Shown: positions 42,251-51,419, counted from the first letter of the stretch. The stretch: DNA of 64,000 nt from JACVRW01 sp963827065 (GCA_963827065.1 CAWGZM010000003.1:205884-269883); one strand, 5' to 3'. Translations and numbers: made by a program. Notes: generated from the sequence alone by a model not told the origin.

Positions 42251-43412
42251 TCATTGCTCGATCCCTCTGACCGAGCGTTCGAGATAGCCGTCGAGGAGTC
42301 CCGCGGCCTCCTGTTCGGACCCGGGGAAGAGGTGGCCGTAGCGGTCGAGCGTGATGGTCACGGAGGCGTGACCGAGGAAGGTCGAGAGGGCCTTGGCGTT
42401 GACGCCTGCGGCGATCATCAGCGAGGCGAAGGTGTGGCGGCATTCGTGGAGGCCGATCGGCTCGAAGATCGGCCGCTCGCCAGGTCCTCGTTGCTCGTTG
42501 GCTGAGTGCCTGGTTCGAGAACGGCCGGCCGTCGGGCCGGCCGAAGAAGAGGCCGCCGCGGCGACCGCGGGCGAGCCGGTGCTCGAGCAGGTGCTTGCGG
42601 AGGGCGGCCGGCACCGGGACTGTGCGACGCCCGGAGCGGCTCTTGGGCGCCACGCGTCCCTCCTTGGGGTCCCAGCTCCAGTGGACCCGGATCAGGTTGG
42701 CATCGAGGTCGACGAGCTCGTCCGTGAGCGCCTGCAGTTCGCCCGAGCGCAGGCCGGCGTACATGGCGGTGGCCCACACAGCGCGGTCACGCGGCTGGAG
42801 GGCGGCGATGAGCTGCTCGGCCTCGGTCGGTGAGGCGATCCGCTCGCGCTTGCCGCGGACGGCGGGGAGCTGGACGCCGCTTGTCGGGTTGACGGCAACC
42901 TCGTCGAGCGCGAGCGCCTGCCGGTAGATCGCTCGCAGCGGCATCAACGAGTTGCGGACAGTGCTCGCGCCAAGGCCGTCGCTCATCATCCGATTGACGA
43001 GCCGCTGAACGTCCGAGCGGCGGATGTCGCTGAGCTTTGCGCCGCCGAGCGCGGGGAGGAGCCGGGCACGCAGCGACTGCTCGTAGCCGCGCAGGGCGGA
43101 CGGCTTGTAGGGATCGCCTGATCGGTTGCGCACGAGACCCGCCTGCGCGGCGCTGAGCCACTCGTCGGCAGCCTGGTTGAGGGTGACGCCGCCGGCGGCA
43201 CGCAGGGTGCCGTGACGGAGGCCGACGAGCGCGTCGTAGCGCCAGCTCCTGGCCGCCGCAAGCGTCGGGAAGGTGCGAGTGAGGCGCTTGCGATCGCGCG
43301 GGCTCCAAGCCTGAGCCTGGTAGCGAGGCGTGCAGCGACAGCGGTCACCCGATCGGCTCGGACACGAGCGCGCGTGACGGAGGGAGATGCCCTCTGGGAG
43401 GCGCTTCGACAT
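42251..43412 (-). pseudogene. int: Tyrosine-type site-specific integrase, frameshifted near its C terminus
   Basis: ATG 43412 follows AAGGAG. The N-terminal part contains a zinc-binding-like CPSRSGDRCRC stretch, the SAM-like core-binding domain (LNQAADEWLSAAQAGLVRNR) and the first catalytic Arg (AMYAGLRSGELQAL). The frame is lost at about 42470. Skipping one base there restores FEPIGLHECRHTFASLMIAA, then STFLGHASVTITLDRYGHLF, with the remaining catalytic residues HxxR, H and Tyr, and a stop at 42251. About 386 residues would result. Either the integrase is newly inactive or the base is a sequencing error. It is in the usual place next to attL. Confidence 0.85.
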
Positions 43413-43460
43413 GAGTGCTCTCCTTTGTGGTCCTGAGTCGCCGGGAGCGTAATCGCGTCG

Positions 43461-43790
43461 TCAAAGGCGCTCTACCGTCGACTCTGCGTTGACCTCGAGC
43501 CAACGCTCAATCTCACGAACGGGTATCAGGCGCAGCTTGCCTCGCCTCACGATTCGGAGCTCCGGCTGTACGTGGCGCTCGAAGGAGTTGACCGACATCC
43601 CGAGCGCACGAGCCGCCTCGGCTCGAGTGACGGCAAGACGAGGCGTACCCGACGCGCGCGTCGAACCTTCGGATCGACTCGGGCTTCTTGGTGTGGGCGC
43701 GCGGGCGTCAACCGGCAGGCTGATTTGCCCGGGAATGGCGACGACTGAGGCCAGGTCCGCCACCGGCTGTTCGTATCGGCGATCGCTCAT
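43461..43790 (-). CDS. Helix-turn-helix protein, excisionase-like
   Basis: The 109-residue protein from ATG 43790 ends in a MerR/HTH_17-like domain: RLAVTRAEAARALGMSVNSFERHVQPELRIVRRGKLRLIPVREIERWL. The first 50 residues are low complexity. The domain matches DNA-binding excisionases and recombination directionality factors. It sits 48 bases upstream of the integrase on the same strand, the common order for Xis and Int. Confidence 0.75.
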   Translation of the reverse strand: MSDRRYEQPVADLASVVAIPGQISLPVDARAPTPRSPSRSEGSTRASGTPRLAVTRAEAARALGMSVNSFERHVQPELRIVRRGKLRLIPVREIERWLEVNAESTVERL

Positions 43791-44129
43791 GTCGCGCCGA
43801 GACCCGGGCGCTGCGCACGGGCGGTGGTACCTGCGAGCGAGGGAGGCTTGGGATGGGCCGGCTGGGCGGCGGGCGGTTGCATGGCTTCTACTTGTGAGGA
43901 CGGCCTGGGCGGCGTTTTGGCCCCCCGAGTTGCGGCGGGCGGTAGGCGCTGCCCACGCCGGCGGTGCGCCGGCCGCGCGACCGTGACGCCGGCGCAGCTC
44001 CGTGTCGCGGCACCGGGCCAAGGGGTACAGCGCGCCGGGTGCGGCACCGAGCCAGAGCAGGCGCTGGAGCTGGCGGACGTCAAGAACATGGTTCTGTATG
44101 AGAGAGGGCGCAAACGCAAAGATGGCCCC

Positions 44130-44350
44130 CTGACGGCGCAACAGTCCCCGCCCACCAAACGCAACCCGGGCTACATCACCGCTATCCGCCTAACCCGCCC
44201 CGCTCACGCCACCCGACCCCGCCTACCGAACCACACACATCCAACTCTTCCCCCCACACCCATCCCAACAGCTCCACAACCCAGCTCATTGCCTTGCCTT
44301 GCACCCAACCCTGTCTGCCTTACCTGCCGCCGCCCCGCCTACCCGACTCA
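44130..44350 (+). promoter_or_regulatory. C-rich, G-poor tract, possible Rho-utilisation region
   Basis: About 220 bases are strongly biased to C over G on the plus strand (many CCCACACCCATCCC-like stretches), unlike anything else in the window. A C>G bubble of 80 bases or more is the known signature of a rut site for Rho. It is followed at once by a stable hairpin. RNA reading rightward through it would be a good Rho target. This is inferred from composition only. Confidence 0.35.
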
Positions 44351-44352
44351 CC

Positions 44353-44464
44353 GGCTCCACGTCTGGTCTCAATTACCTAGGTCCCTTCTATATTGGTAGG
44401 TCGAGGAAGGGGGTCCGGCGCGAAGCGGCGGACCCCCTTCCTCGGTGAGACCAGACGTGGAGCC
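44353..44464. repeat. Nested perfect inverted repeats (19 bp outside, 16 bp inside)
   Basis: GGCTCCACGTCTGGTCTCA at 44353-44371 is repeated inverted and perfect at 44446-44464. Inside it, CGAGGAAGGGGGTCCG at 44402-44417 pairs perfectly with 44429-44444 across an 11-base loop. A bulge of about 30 bases (44372-44401) sits on one side only. The structure could be a bidirectional terminator, the end of a small transposable element, or a recombination site. No protein is encoded. Confidence 0.7.
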
Positions 44465-44992
44465 AAGGAAACACCCGGAGGCGGGGCGGCGGCCTGTTGC
44501 CCTCTAAAAATCAACAGGCAGAGATCAACACCTAGAGATCAACAACGCTGGGCGGGCGCTCGACGAGCTGGTTGGCGACGGGTCGACCGCTCGTGGCCGA
44601 ACCGCGAGCGGACTCCTGCTTTCACGCGATAGGAGCAGTGCGTGCGTAGCCCGAGGGAGCTGGCGGCGCAGTGTCGAGTCGCATGGAGGCGATACCGCCG
44701 CGGGACTGCGCTTTTCCGCGATGCAGGAGTGCGGTGGGAGCGGATCGCGCGCCGGCGGACGACTGGTCGTCGTCCCAAGCGTAACTACGATGTTGCACTC
44801 CGCTCGGCCGTGTGGATCCGGAAGCCCGCGGCCGCCGCTCGACCGTATCCGATTGTGCCTAGCTCCGGATGTTTCTCCTTCCTCGGACGCTGGTTCTAGT
44901 GTCGTCGGCAGCGACGTCGCGGCCAGCGCGGTTTCCGCAGTAGCTCGTGGAGCAGCGACCCCCTTTCTCGGCTCGGTTGACCGGGACTGGAC

Positions 44993-45802
44993 TCAGCCGT
45001 GCAGCTGCTGGCCTAGCTGCACACGCGCGGCGACGCCGGTCCCGAGCAGTAGCCCGAATGCGGCGAGGTAGCAGGTGATCAGAACACCGGCGAGCACCAG
45101 AAACACCTCGACGGGAGTCCTCCCGGCCACAAGGCTGATGTAGTAACCGGCAGCGGTCGGCGTGATGTTGAGGACCACGGCGCTGACTGCTGCGCCTGCC
45201 CACGCCGCGCGCCACCGCAGGGACTCGCCGGCAAGCGCGCGGAAGACGGCGCCGCACAGCAGGGTGCTCAACGCGAGCGAGGTCAGCGGAGCAGCCAGGC
45301 GGATCGCCGTCGGGTTGATCTTCAGGCGTCCTACGAGGTCGGTGCCGGCCGTGGCCACGGCAACCATCAGCATGATCACCACGGTCACCACCGCGGCGAC
45401 CGCCAGGTTGCGGAGCTTGCCGCGCACGACTCCTAAACCCGGCCGGGCGAGCAGGCGTAGCAGACAGCGCTCGATCACTCCCACCGCTCCCGAGCTGACC
45501 CACACCATCCCGATGATCGATGCGGCGATCAGCAGCGGTGATTGCTCCTTGGTCCGCAGGATCAGAGTGACGAGCTGATCCTGGACGTCCTTGGGCAGCA
45601 CCTTGGAGATCCGTACCGACAGCGCTTGGGCCTCGGCGTAGTCGCCTAGCGCGACCGCTGCCAGAGCCGTGACACCGAGTGCCAGCGGCACCAGCGACGA
45701 GAGCAGGAACCAGGCGAGCGCTGGGACGTCGTTGGCGACTCCCGAGTCCCAATACAGACCGACCAGCTCACGGCCGAAGCGCCGGACGCGAGAGGCTGTC
45801 AC
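44993..45802 (-). CDS. YihY/BrkB-family membrane protein
   Basis: The protein is about 269 residues from GTG 45802 (VTASRVRRFGRELVGLYWDSGV); the open frame runs up to a TTG at 46012 with no family similarity. Family features are NDVPALAWFLLSSLVPLALGVTALAAVALGD, a soluble loop, then LLIAASIIGMVWVSSGAVGVIERCLL and paired helices to the C terminus (about six membrane helices). It was once called ribonuclease BN by mistake; the true role is unknown. The start is uncertain. Confidence 0.83.
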   Translation of the reverse strand: MTASRVRRFGRELVGLYWDSGVANDVPALAWFLLSSLVPLALGVTALAAVALGDYAEAQALSVRISKVLPKDVQDQLVTLILRTKEQSPLLIAASIIGMVWVSSGAVGVIERCLLRLLARPGLGVVRGKLRNLAVAAVVTVVIMLMVAVATAGTDLVGRLKINPTAIRLAAPLTSLALSTLLCGAVFRALAGESLRWRAAWAGAAVSAVVLNITPTAAGYYISLVAGRTPVEVFLVLAGVLITCYLAAFGLLLGTGVAARVQLGQQLHG

Positions 45803-45990
45803 TGCTCGCGCCAGGACTGCGAGGAGAACGACCACTCCCCCGAGCCTGCCGGCGGCCCGGCGTCGGCCAGATGCGTAGACCAGATTGCCGGCCGACGCTG
45901 CCTTCCCGGAACTCGATAGACCGCCGCGAAGCGCGAAGCGTCGAACCTCATCGGTTGTGCGGCTCTCGCTGCCATCGGCGTTAGCGGAGA

Positions 45991-46176
45991 GTGTTCGCGG
46001 CCCGCGCAGCAACCAACAGGGTGGTCATCGCCGAGACCGCGGCCTCAGCCAGCATCATCATCTTCACCCGTCTGGTCAGCGACATCACATCGGTAGGGCT
46101 GAACGCTACGGCATTGGTGAACGAGGCCGCGGCGAATTTACAGCGCGAAGGGGACGCGACCCGCTACGGGACGTGA
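45991..46176 (+). CDS. Possible small protein or fragment (61 aa), doubtful
   Basis: An open frame from ATG 45991 begins MFAARAATNRVVIAETAASA and ends VNEAAANLQREGDATRYGT. Its end loosely resembles the 32-residue leader at 48981 (TRANEAAERAG...HREGDS). It may be a decayed copy of that gene or coincidental. There is no good ribosome site. Confidence 0.25.
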   Translation: MFAARAATNRVVIAETAASASIIIFTRLVSDITSVGLNATALVNEAAANLQREGDATRYGT

Positions 46177-46215
46177 CGCTCCATGTGCGACGCCTCCAGG
46201 ACTGGAGTCGGCGCG

Positions 46216-48249
46216 TCAGGCCGCTTCGCGCAAGCCTTCGTCGTGGCGCAGTCTGGCCGCGTCCCGCTCGATGCAGTCGCGGGCGAGCGTCTTGAGGCGA
46301 TCGTCGAGCTCGGCATCTTGCTCGGGCGACCAGTCGTCGAGCAGCTCGCGGAGGCCGTCCTCGCGCGCACGGCGCAGCCGCTCGACGGCGGATTGGCCGT
46401 CACCGGTCAGGTGGAGCGCGTGGGTGCTCGGTTCGATCGTCACGAGCTCGCGGCTGGCTAGTTGGTCGAGGCTGGGTGCGAGGTTCGCGGTGGAAGTGCC
46501 GATCTGCTCGGCCAGGCCCGCGCGCGTGACGCCTGACTCCGCTGCTACGCGCGTGAGCAGAAGGGCGGCGGCCGGGCGCACGCCGCTCAATCCTGCCTGT
46601 GCGGCGATGCGGCGGTAGAGCGCCACCCGGTCCTCGCGCCCCGCGAGCACTCCGAGGCCGCGCTCGAGCTCCTGCGCGGAGCTGCGGTCGGTCGGCATGC
46701 CGAACGTCTGCCCGGGATCGGTGGCGGTCACCGTCTTTCGCAACGGGACCTGCGGCAGCAGCCAGGAGATCAGGAAGGCGACGGCGGCGACCGGCACAGC
46801 GGCCAGGAATACGGTCTCCAGCGAGTCGGCGTACGCGTGGATGAAGGCGCTGTGGGCCGCGGGGGAGAGTTTGCTCAGCGCGTCGGGGCTCAGCGTCTCG
46901 CTGCTCACGCCGCCCGGTAGCGCCAGCCCGCCGAGATAGTGCGCGATGTTCGCCTCCAAGCGATTGGAGAAGATCGAGCCGAACACCGCCGCGCCGAACG
47001 ACCCCCCGATCTGGCGGAAGTAGGTCACCCCGGAGGTGGCGGCGCCGAGGTCCTTGTAGTCGACGACGTTCTGGACCGCGATGACGGTGACCTGCATCAC
47101 CGAGCCCAGCCCGGCGCCGAACACGAACATGGACAGCGAGGCGTCGAGCCAGCTGGTGTCTGGTCCCAGGCGCGACAGCAACAGCAGTCCGATCGTGATC
47201 AGCGCGGTGCCGATGATCGGGAAGATCTTGTAGCGCCCGGTGCGGCTGATCAGCTGGCCGGAGCTGACCGAGGTGAGCAGCAGCCCGATCATCAGCGGCA
47301 ACAGCCAAAGCCCGGAGACGGTCGGGTTGACCCCCTTCACGATCTGAAGGTAGAGCGGCAGAAACGTGATCGTGCCGAACATCGCGAAGCCGACGACGAA
47401 GCCCAACGCGCTGCTCACCCCGAAGACGCGGTTCTTGAACAGCCGCATCGGCAGGATCGGCTCTTCGGCGCGCCGCTCGGCTGCCACGAACAGCGCGAGG
47501 AGAGCGACGCCGGCCACACCGAGGGTCACGATCTGCGCCGAGCCCCACGCGTAGGTCGTCCCGCCGAGGCTGGTCATCAGCACCAGGCAGGTGGTGCCGG
47601 CCGTCACCAGCGCCGCGCCTGCGTAGTCGATCACGTGCGAGACACGGCGCTGCGTCGTTGGGAGGAACGCGCCCGTGACCAGCAGCGCGACAACGCCGAC
47701 CGGGAGGTTGATGTAGAAGACCCAGCGCCACGAGGCGTTGTCGACGAGCAGCCCGCCGGCCAACGGCCCGAGTACGGTGGCCACGCCGAACACGGCGCCG
47801 AACAGGCCCTGGTAGCGACCGCGGTTGGCCGGCGCGACCACGTCGCCGACGATCGTCTGGGCGCCGATCATCAACCCTCCACCGCCGATCCCCTGCAGCG
47901 CGCGGAAGGCGATCAGCTGGCCCATCGACTGGCTCAGTCCCGACAGGGCGGAGCCGACGAGAAAGATCACGATGGCGGCCTGAAAGAACCGCTTCCGGCC
48001 GTACATGTCGCCGAGCTTGCCCCACAGCGGCGTCGAGGCCGTCGACGCCAGCAGATACGCGGTCACGATCCACGACAGGTTCGAGGCGCCGCCGAGGTCG
48101 CCGACGATCGTCGGCAGCGCCGTCGCCACGATCGTCTGGTCGAGCGCGGCGAGCAGCATCCCGAGCATCAGCGCGCCGAGGACGAGCCACAGCCGACGGC
48201 CCTGCAAGGCCACCGGACCCGGCAACTCACGGGATACTGGTTGGGCCAT
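46216..48249 (-). CDS. MDR-family MFS exporter (DHA2) with C-terminal MarR-like winged helix
   Basis: The 677-residue protein has residues 1 to about 525 as a 14-helix EmrB/QacA transporter: LAALDQTIVATALPTIVGDLGG, LWGKLGDMYGRKRFFQ, FRALQGIGGGGLMIG, and GVATVLGPLAGGLLVD (antiporter motif C). Residues from about 550 look like a MarR/winged-helix domain: RPAAALLLTRVAAESGVTRAGLAEQIGTSTANLAPSLDQLASRELVTIEP, then a charged helical end. The tail may sense drug or regulate the exporter. Upstream lies a GTGAC-N5-GTCAC palindrome that is shared with the esterase promoter. Confidence 0.9.
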   Translation of the reverse strand: MAQPVSRELPGPVALQGRRLWLVLGALMLGMLLAALDQTIVATALPTIVGDLGGASNLSWIVTAYLLASTASTPLWGKLGDMYGRKRFFQAAIVIFLVGSALSGLSQSMGQLIAFRALQGIGGGGLMIGAQTIVGDVVAPANRGRYQGLFGAVFGVATVLGPLAGGLLVDNASWRWVFYINLPVGVVALLVTGAFLPTTQRRVSHVIDYAGAALVTAGTTCLVLMTSLGGTTYAWGSAQIVTLGVAGVALLALFVAAERRAEEPILPMRLFKNRVFGVSSALGFVVGFAMFGTITFLPLYLQIVKGVNPTVSGLWLLPLMIGLLLTSVSSGQLISRTGRYKIFPIIGTALITIGLLLLSRLGPDTSWLDASLSMFVFGAGLGSVMQVTVIAVQNVVDYKDLGAATSGVTYFRQIGGSFGAAVFGSIFSNRLEANIAHYLGGLALPGGVSSETLSPDALSKLSPAAHSAFIHAYADSLETVFLAAVPVAAVAFLISWLLPQVPLRKTVTATDPGQTFGMPTDRSSAQELERGLGVLAGREDRVALYRRIAAQAGLSGVRPAAALLLTRVAAESGVTRAGLAEQIGTSTANLAPSLDQLASRELVTIEPSTHALHLTGDGQSAVERLRRAREDGLRELLDDWSPEQDAELDDRLKTLARDCIERDAARLRHDEGLREAA

Positions 48250-48274
48250 GGACTTCAGGCTGGACGCCGGTCGC

Positions 48275-48302
48275 GTGACGCGTCGTCACACGCATTATGT
48301 GA
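48275..48302. promoter_or_regulatory. Overlapping palindromes upstream of the MFS exporter
   Basis: GTGAC-GCGTC-GTCAC (48275-48289) overlaps TCACA-CGCATTA-TGTGA (48286-48302), 26 bases upstream of the exporter start on the minus strand. The first has the same form as a site at 48922-48936 before the esterase operon. They are candidate operators for one shared regulator. Confidence 0.5.
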
Positions 48303-48362
48303 TCTGGTCCATCGCCGTGCCACCGTGGCCGGTGATCGACCCGCGCGCTCGAGCGCGTCGCG

Positions 48363-48545
48363 TTAGGCGGGCCCGGCTTCAGCCGTCACGTGATCCGACG
48401 TGGCGTCGGGTCCCAAGAAGACGCCGAAGGCCCGGTAAATCGCGGCGTAGGTGCGGCGCGTCTGCGGGAACTGCCCTTTTCGGACGCGGAGGGCTGCACA
48501 CGGCCGTTCTCGTCGAGCAGCACAGCGCTTCCGCTCGGGGTCTGT
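48363..48545 (-). pseudogene. Fragment of a tyrosine integrase 5' end
   Basis: One minus frame reads SAVLLDENGRVQPSAS. After a frame change the next reads RKGQFPQTRRTYAAIYRAFGVFLGPDATSDHVTAE and stops at 48363. This looks like the N terminus and core-binding domain of an XerC/D-like recombinase. No catalytic domain follows. It is a remnant of an earlier recombination event in the island. The rest of 48250-48980 shows no gene that I can support. Confidence 0.5.
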
Positions 48546-48921
48546 GCACGCGCGGCTACACAGGACTCGCGCTCGTTCGCGCTCAACGGCAGGTGGCATA
48601 CCGGCGAAAGCGAAGCGGTCCGGCCCGCTGGTCGAGTGGAATCTGCTCGGAATTGAACCCCGTTTGGACGACGCATATAGGGCGCTCGGCGGGGAGGTGG
48701 AGACCCGCCCACTCGCGAGCGGCCACGCCTCAGACGTGACGGGCGCGAATGACCGTGAGGGCAGTCGGCGACGTTCGACGGCGCGTTCGTGGCTCACCAG
48801 TCCCCCCCCGGCCGCGTCACCATCGCCGAGGTGCTCGAGCACCTACCGGCCGCGCTGGTCGCCGTACGCCGCGGGCTCCGCCTGGCCGGCCGCTCATGAC
48901 GAGGTGAATCATCGGAAATAT

Positions 48922-48936
48922 GTGACGACCGGTCAC
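48922..48936. promoter_or_regulatory. GTGAC-N5-GTCAC palindrome upstream of the leader/esterase pair
   Basis: GTGAC-GACCG-GTCAC lies 45 bases before the leader ORF. It has the same half-sites and spacing as 48275-48289 upstream of the exporter. This suggests that the exporter and esterase form one regulon. Confidence 0.5.
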
Positions 48937-48980
48937 CCGCCTCGCCATCACCCTCCAGCGGACCACTACAAAGGAGTGAC

Positions 48981-49079
48981 ATGGCGATATCAGACGGGTT
49001 CACGAGGGTCGCGACGCGTGCCAACGAGGCCGCCGAGCGTGCCGGAACACTGACGTTGCATCGTGAGGGGGACTCATGA
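48981..49079 (+). CDS. 32-aa leader ORF coupled to the esterase
   Basis: ATG 48981 follows a near-ideal AAGGAG site at 48971-48976. The peptide starts MAISDGFTRVATRANEAAER and ends TLHREGDS. Its TGA stop overlaps the esterase ATG (ATGA at 49076-49079). The strong ribosome site and overlap suggest that the short ORF drives esterase translation. I recognise no family. A similar ending occurs at 46120-46176. Confidence 0.5.
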   Translation: MAISDGFTRVATRANEAAERAGTLTLHREGDS

Positions 49080-49984
49080 GTCGCGAGCAGCACGAGGCGC
49101 TCGACGCGCTACTGCGCGAGGTGCCCCTGGACCTCGGCGGGGAGGTGGCCGAGCAGCGAGTGGTCATCGAGCAGATGACGGCCTCGACCCCGCTGGCCGA
49201 CGACGTCACGACGAGCGACGCGACACTCGGCGGGATCGAAGCGATCCTCGTCGAGACGCCCGAGACGCGCTCTGATCGTGTGGTCCTGTACCTGCATGGG
49301 GGCGCGTACGCGCTCGGATCGGCGCGTGTCGGCGTTGGGCTGGCCTCCGAGGTCGCTCGGCGTGCGAGGGCACGTGCCTACTCGATCGACTACCGCTTGG
49401 CGCCCGAGCATCCCTACCCTGCCGGCGTCGACGATACCGTTGCCGCGTATCGCGGCCTGCTCGACAGCGGCGTCGACGCGCGGCAGATCGCGATCGTTGG
49501 CGAATCGGCCGGAGCGGGGCTGGTAGCCGCGACGCTCGTGAGGGCAAAGGCGGGTGGGCTGCCCCAGCCGGCGTGCACGTGCCTGATGTCCCCGTGGGTG
49601 GACTTGACGCTCACGAGTCCGACGTTGGACAGCAAGGCCGACGTCGATCCGATCCTGTCGGTGCAGGCGCTGCGACGGCGTGCTGACGAGTACGTGACGC
49701 CGGCGGATGCCCGGGCGGCGAGCCCGCTGTTCGCCGACCTCTCCGGGCTCGCCCCGCTGCTCGTCCAGGCCGGCTCGCACGACATCCTTCTGGGCGATGC
49801 CATGGGTCTGGCTCGTCGCGTGGCGGAGTGCGACGGTCGCGTCGGGCTCGACGTCTGGCCCGAGGTGCCGCATGTCTTTCAGAGCTTCGCGAGCATGCTC
49901 GACGAGGGTGTCGAGGCGCTCGATGCGCTGGGCGCGTTCGTCGACCGCTGGCTCAGCGCGGTCGATTCCGCGAAGGCTGCGTGA
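49076..49984 (+). CDS. Alpha/beta hydrolase, hormone-sensitive-lipase-type esterase
   Basis: The 302-residue protein has the oxyanion motif VVLYLHGGAYALGSARV, the nucleophile elbow IVGESAGAGL (Ser at about residue 144), Asp in AGSHDILLGD and His in EVPHVFQSF. It resembles acetyl esterases and 6-hexanolactone/caprolactone hydrolases of the HSL group. The start is coupled to the 32-residue leader. Confidence 0.92.
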   Translation: MSREQHEALDALLREVPLDLGGEVAEQRVVIEQMTASTPLADDVTTSDATLGGIEAILVETPETRSDRVVLYLHGGAYALGSARVGVGLASEVARRARARAYSIDYRLAPEHPYPAGVDDTVAAYRGLLDSGVDARQIAIVGESAGAGLVAATLVRAKAGGLPQPACTCLMSPWVDLTLTSPTLDSKADVDPILSVQALRRRADEYVTPADARAASPLFADLSGLAPLLVQAGSHDILLGDAMGLARRVAECDGRVGLDVWPEVPHVFQSFASMLDEGVEALDALGAFVDRWLSAVDSAKAA

Positions 49985-50274
49985 AGGACTGCTCGAGCTC
50001 GGGCGTCATGGATGGCACGGCAAACTGACCCTTCCGCGCGACCAGCTTTGTTGTCAATGCACGGCCGACCAACGTGGCGGTTTCACACGTCGAGCAGTGC
50101 GTCGGGGTCGAGGCTCGCCTACGGCCGACCACTGATCGGCAGCTCAGCGCTCCCGACCGCGCGAATCGACAGGCGCGCCGACCCTTCGCGGTTTGTGCGC
50201 TCGCGTTGCTCTTACGTTCTCTCCTCGTAGCGTCCGAGATCTGTGCCACCTCGGCGCACAGCCCAACGCGCCGT

Positions 50275-50712
50275 TCAGGCGGTAGCGCCCGACTGTGGTG
50301 ACAGCTCGTCAGCGTGCTTCCTCGCAAGGGCCGCGTCGAGCACCGCGTACTCGGCTTCCTCGATCGCTGCATACGCGTACTCAACCGCAAACGAGGCGTC
50401 GTCTTCGGCGATCTCGGCGTACCGCTGCGCCCTGTCCGCGTCGTGCTCCGCCCGCTTGGAATCGATGTCCTCGCGAACCTTTGCGACGTGTTCGTTCCAC
50501 GAGCGCTGCAAGTCATGCCACCAGACGGAGAGCTTTCCCTTGCTTGCGTCCGCGGACTGGCGCAGCTTCTCAGCCTGGGCCTGAGCTGATGCGCGCGCTG
50601 TCGCAACGTCCTGCTCGAGGTCCGCCTCGGCCTTCCCCTGTGCGGCCGCGGCCCGATCCTCAGCTTCCTTCGCCCTGGCCGCCAACCTCGTCAGCTGGTC
50701 CGATGCAGGCAT
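50275..50712 (-). CDS. Coiled-coil protein of unknown function
   Basis: The 145-residue, almost fully helical protein is rich in Ala, Glu, Lys and Asp: LAARAKEAEDRAAAAQGKAEADLEQDV, then a Trp-containing centre VWWHDLQRSWNEHVAKVREDIDSKRAEHDADRAQR, and an acidic end YAYAAIEEAEYAVLDAALARKHADEL. Similar proteins occur in other actinobacteria without known function. A GGAGG site precedes the start. Confidence 0.7.
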   Translation of the reverse strand: MPASDQLTRLAARAKEAEDRAAAAQGKAEADLEQDVATARASAQAQAEKLRQSADASKGKLSVWWHDLQRSWNEHVAKVREDIDSKRAEHDADRAQRYAEIAEDDASFAVEYAYAAIEEAEYAVLDAALARKHADELSPQSGATA

Positions 50713-50981
50713 GTCAACCTCCCTCTAGGGTGACCGTCGCAGCGACGGTCTTGGGTACGTGACGGTGCCGGGGCGCGCTGAAGCCGAGCCTGAGCGCCCG
50801 GCGCTCGGACGAGCCTACCTAATGACTCCATGCGTGGCCAGGCCATCCGCGCTGATCGCCCAAGAGTCCTAACGAACCGGAAGGCCGCAGCCGCATCTCG
50901 CCCGTAGCCTCGCAGCCGTCGGACGTCGGAGCGACCCGCCTACGGCAATGGATGAACCGGAGCAGCGGCGGAAGCCGCGAG

Positions 50982-51419
50982 CTAACCAGCCGACGGGTGC
51001 GTGAACGACGCCTTGCCCTCGGCGTCGGTCGGAACGAGCCACCAGCCGGCGACTTGCGCAAGTCGGATGCGAAGCAGCGGCACTTCGTAGCGCGGCGACC
51101 CCGGAGGAAACACGGTCGCGTCGGCCAGTGTCACGGTCGTGTCGCCGTCCTCGATCGCCTTGCGAATCTCCTGATCCGACCAGCTCTCGGCACCGTGTGC
51201 GCGACCGCGCTCGATCATCTTCGCGTTCTCCTCGTTGATCCGCGCGAACAAATCTACGGGCGAGGTCGTGCGTCCATAGACCGTCATACCGCTCACCAGC
51301 ATGCCGAGCATGTAGGCGTCGCCTATGGACGCGCGACCCGCGAGCGCGGCGAGGGTTCCATCCAGCCGCACCGCAGCGGCAAGTTCGGCGAGGTCACGAT
51401 CCAACGACGAGATAGGCAT
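50982..51419 (-). CDS. Hypothetical protein
   Basis: The 145-residue protein begins LDRDLAELAAAVRLDGTLAALAGRASIGDAYMLGMLVSGMTVYGRTTSPVDLFARINEENAKMIERGR. A mostly beta C terminus (TTVTLADATVFPPGSPRYEVPLLRIRLAQVAGWWLVP) follows. No signal, membrane helix or known motif is seen. The composition suggests a folded cytoplasmic protein. Confidence 0.6.
   Translation of the reverse strand: MPISSLDRDLAELAAAVRLDGTLAALAGRASIGDAYMLGMLVSGMTVYGRTTSPVDLFARINEENAKMIERGRAHGAESWSDQEIRKAIEDGDTTVTLADATVFPPGSPRYEVPLLRIRLAQVAGWWLVPTDAEGKASFTHPSAG

Larger units (their letters stand above)
43791..44992. other. 1.2-kb stretch without a convincing gene
   Basis: No frame here shows a recognisable protein. The stretch holds a C-rich, G-poor tract (about 44130-44350), a large nested hairpin (44353-44464), and two motifs near 44612 and 44707 (GCTTTCACGCGAT and GCTTTTCCGCGAT) that resemble the TTTGCGCGA motif found in other island gaps. 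It may contain decayed or non-coding sequence. Confidence 0.6.

Noticed and set aside
46939..48366. 475-codon plus-strand open frame
   Set aside because: It is antisense to the MFS exporter and rich in Arg, Gln, His and Asp without any fold signature.
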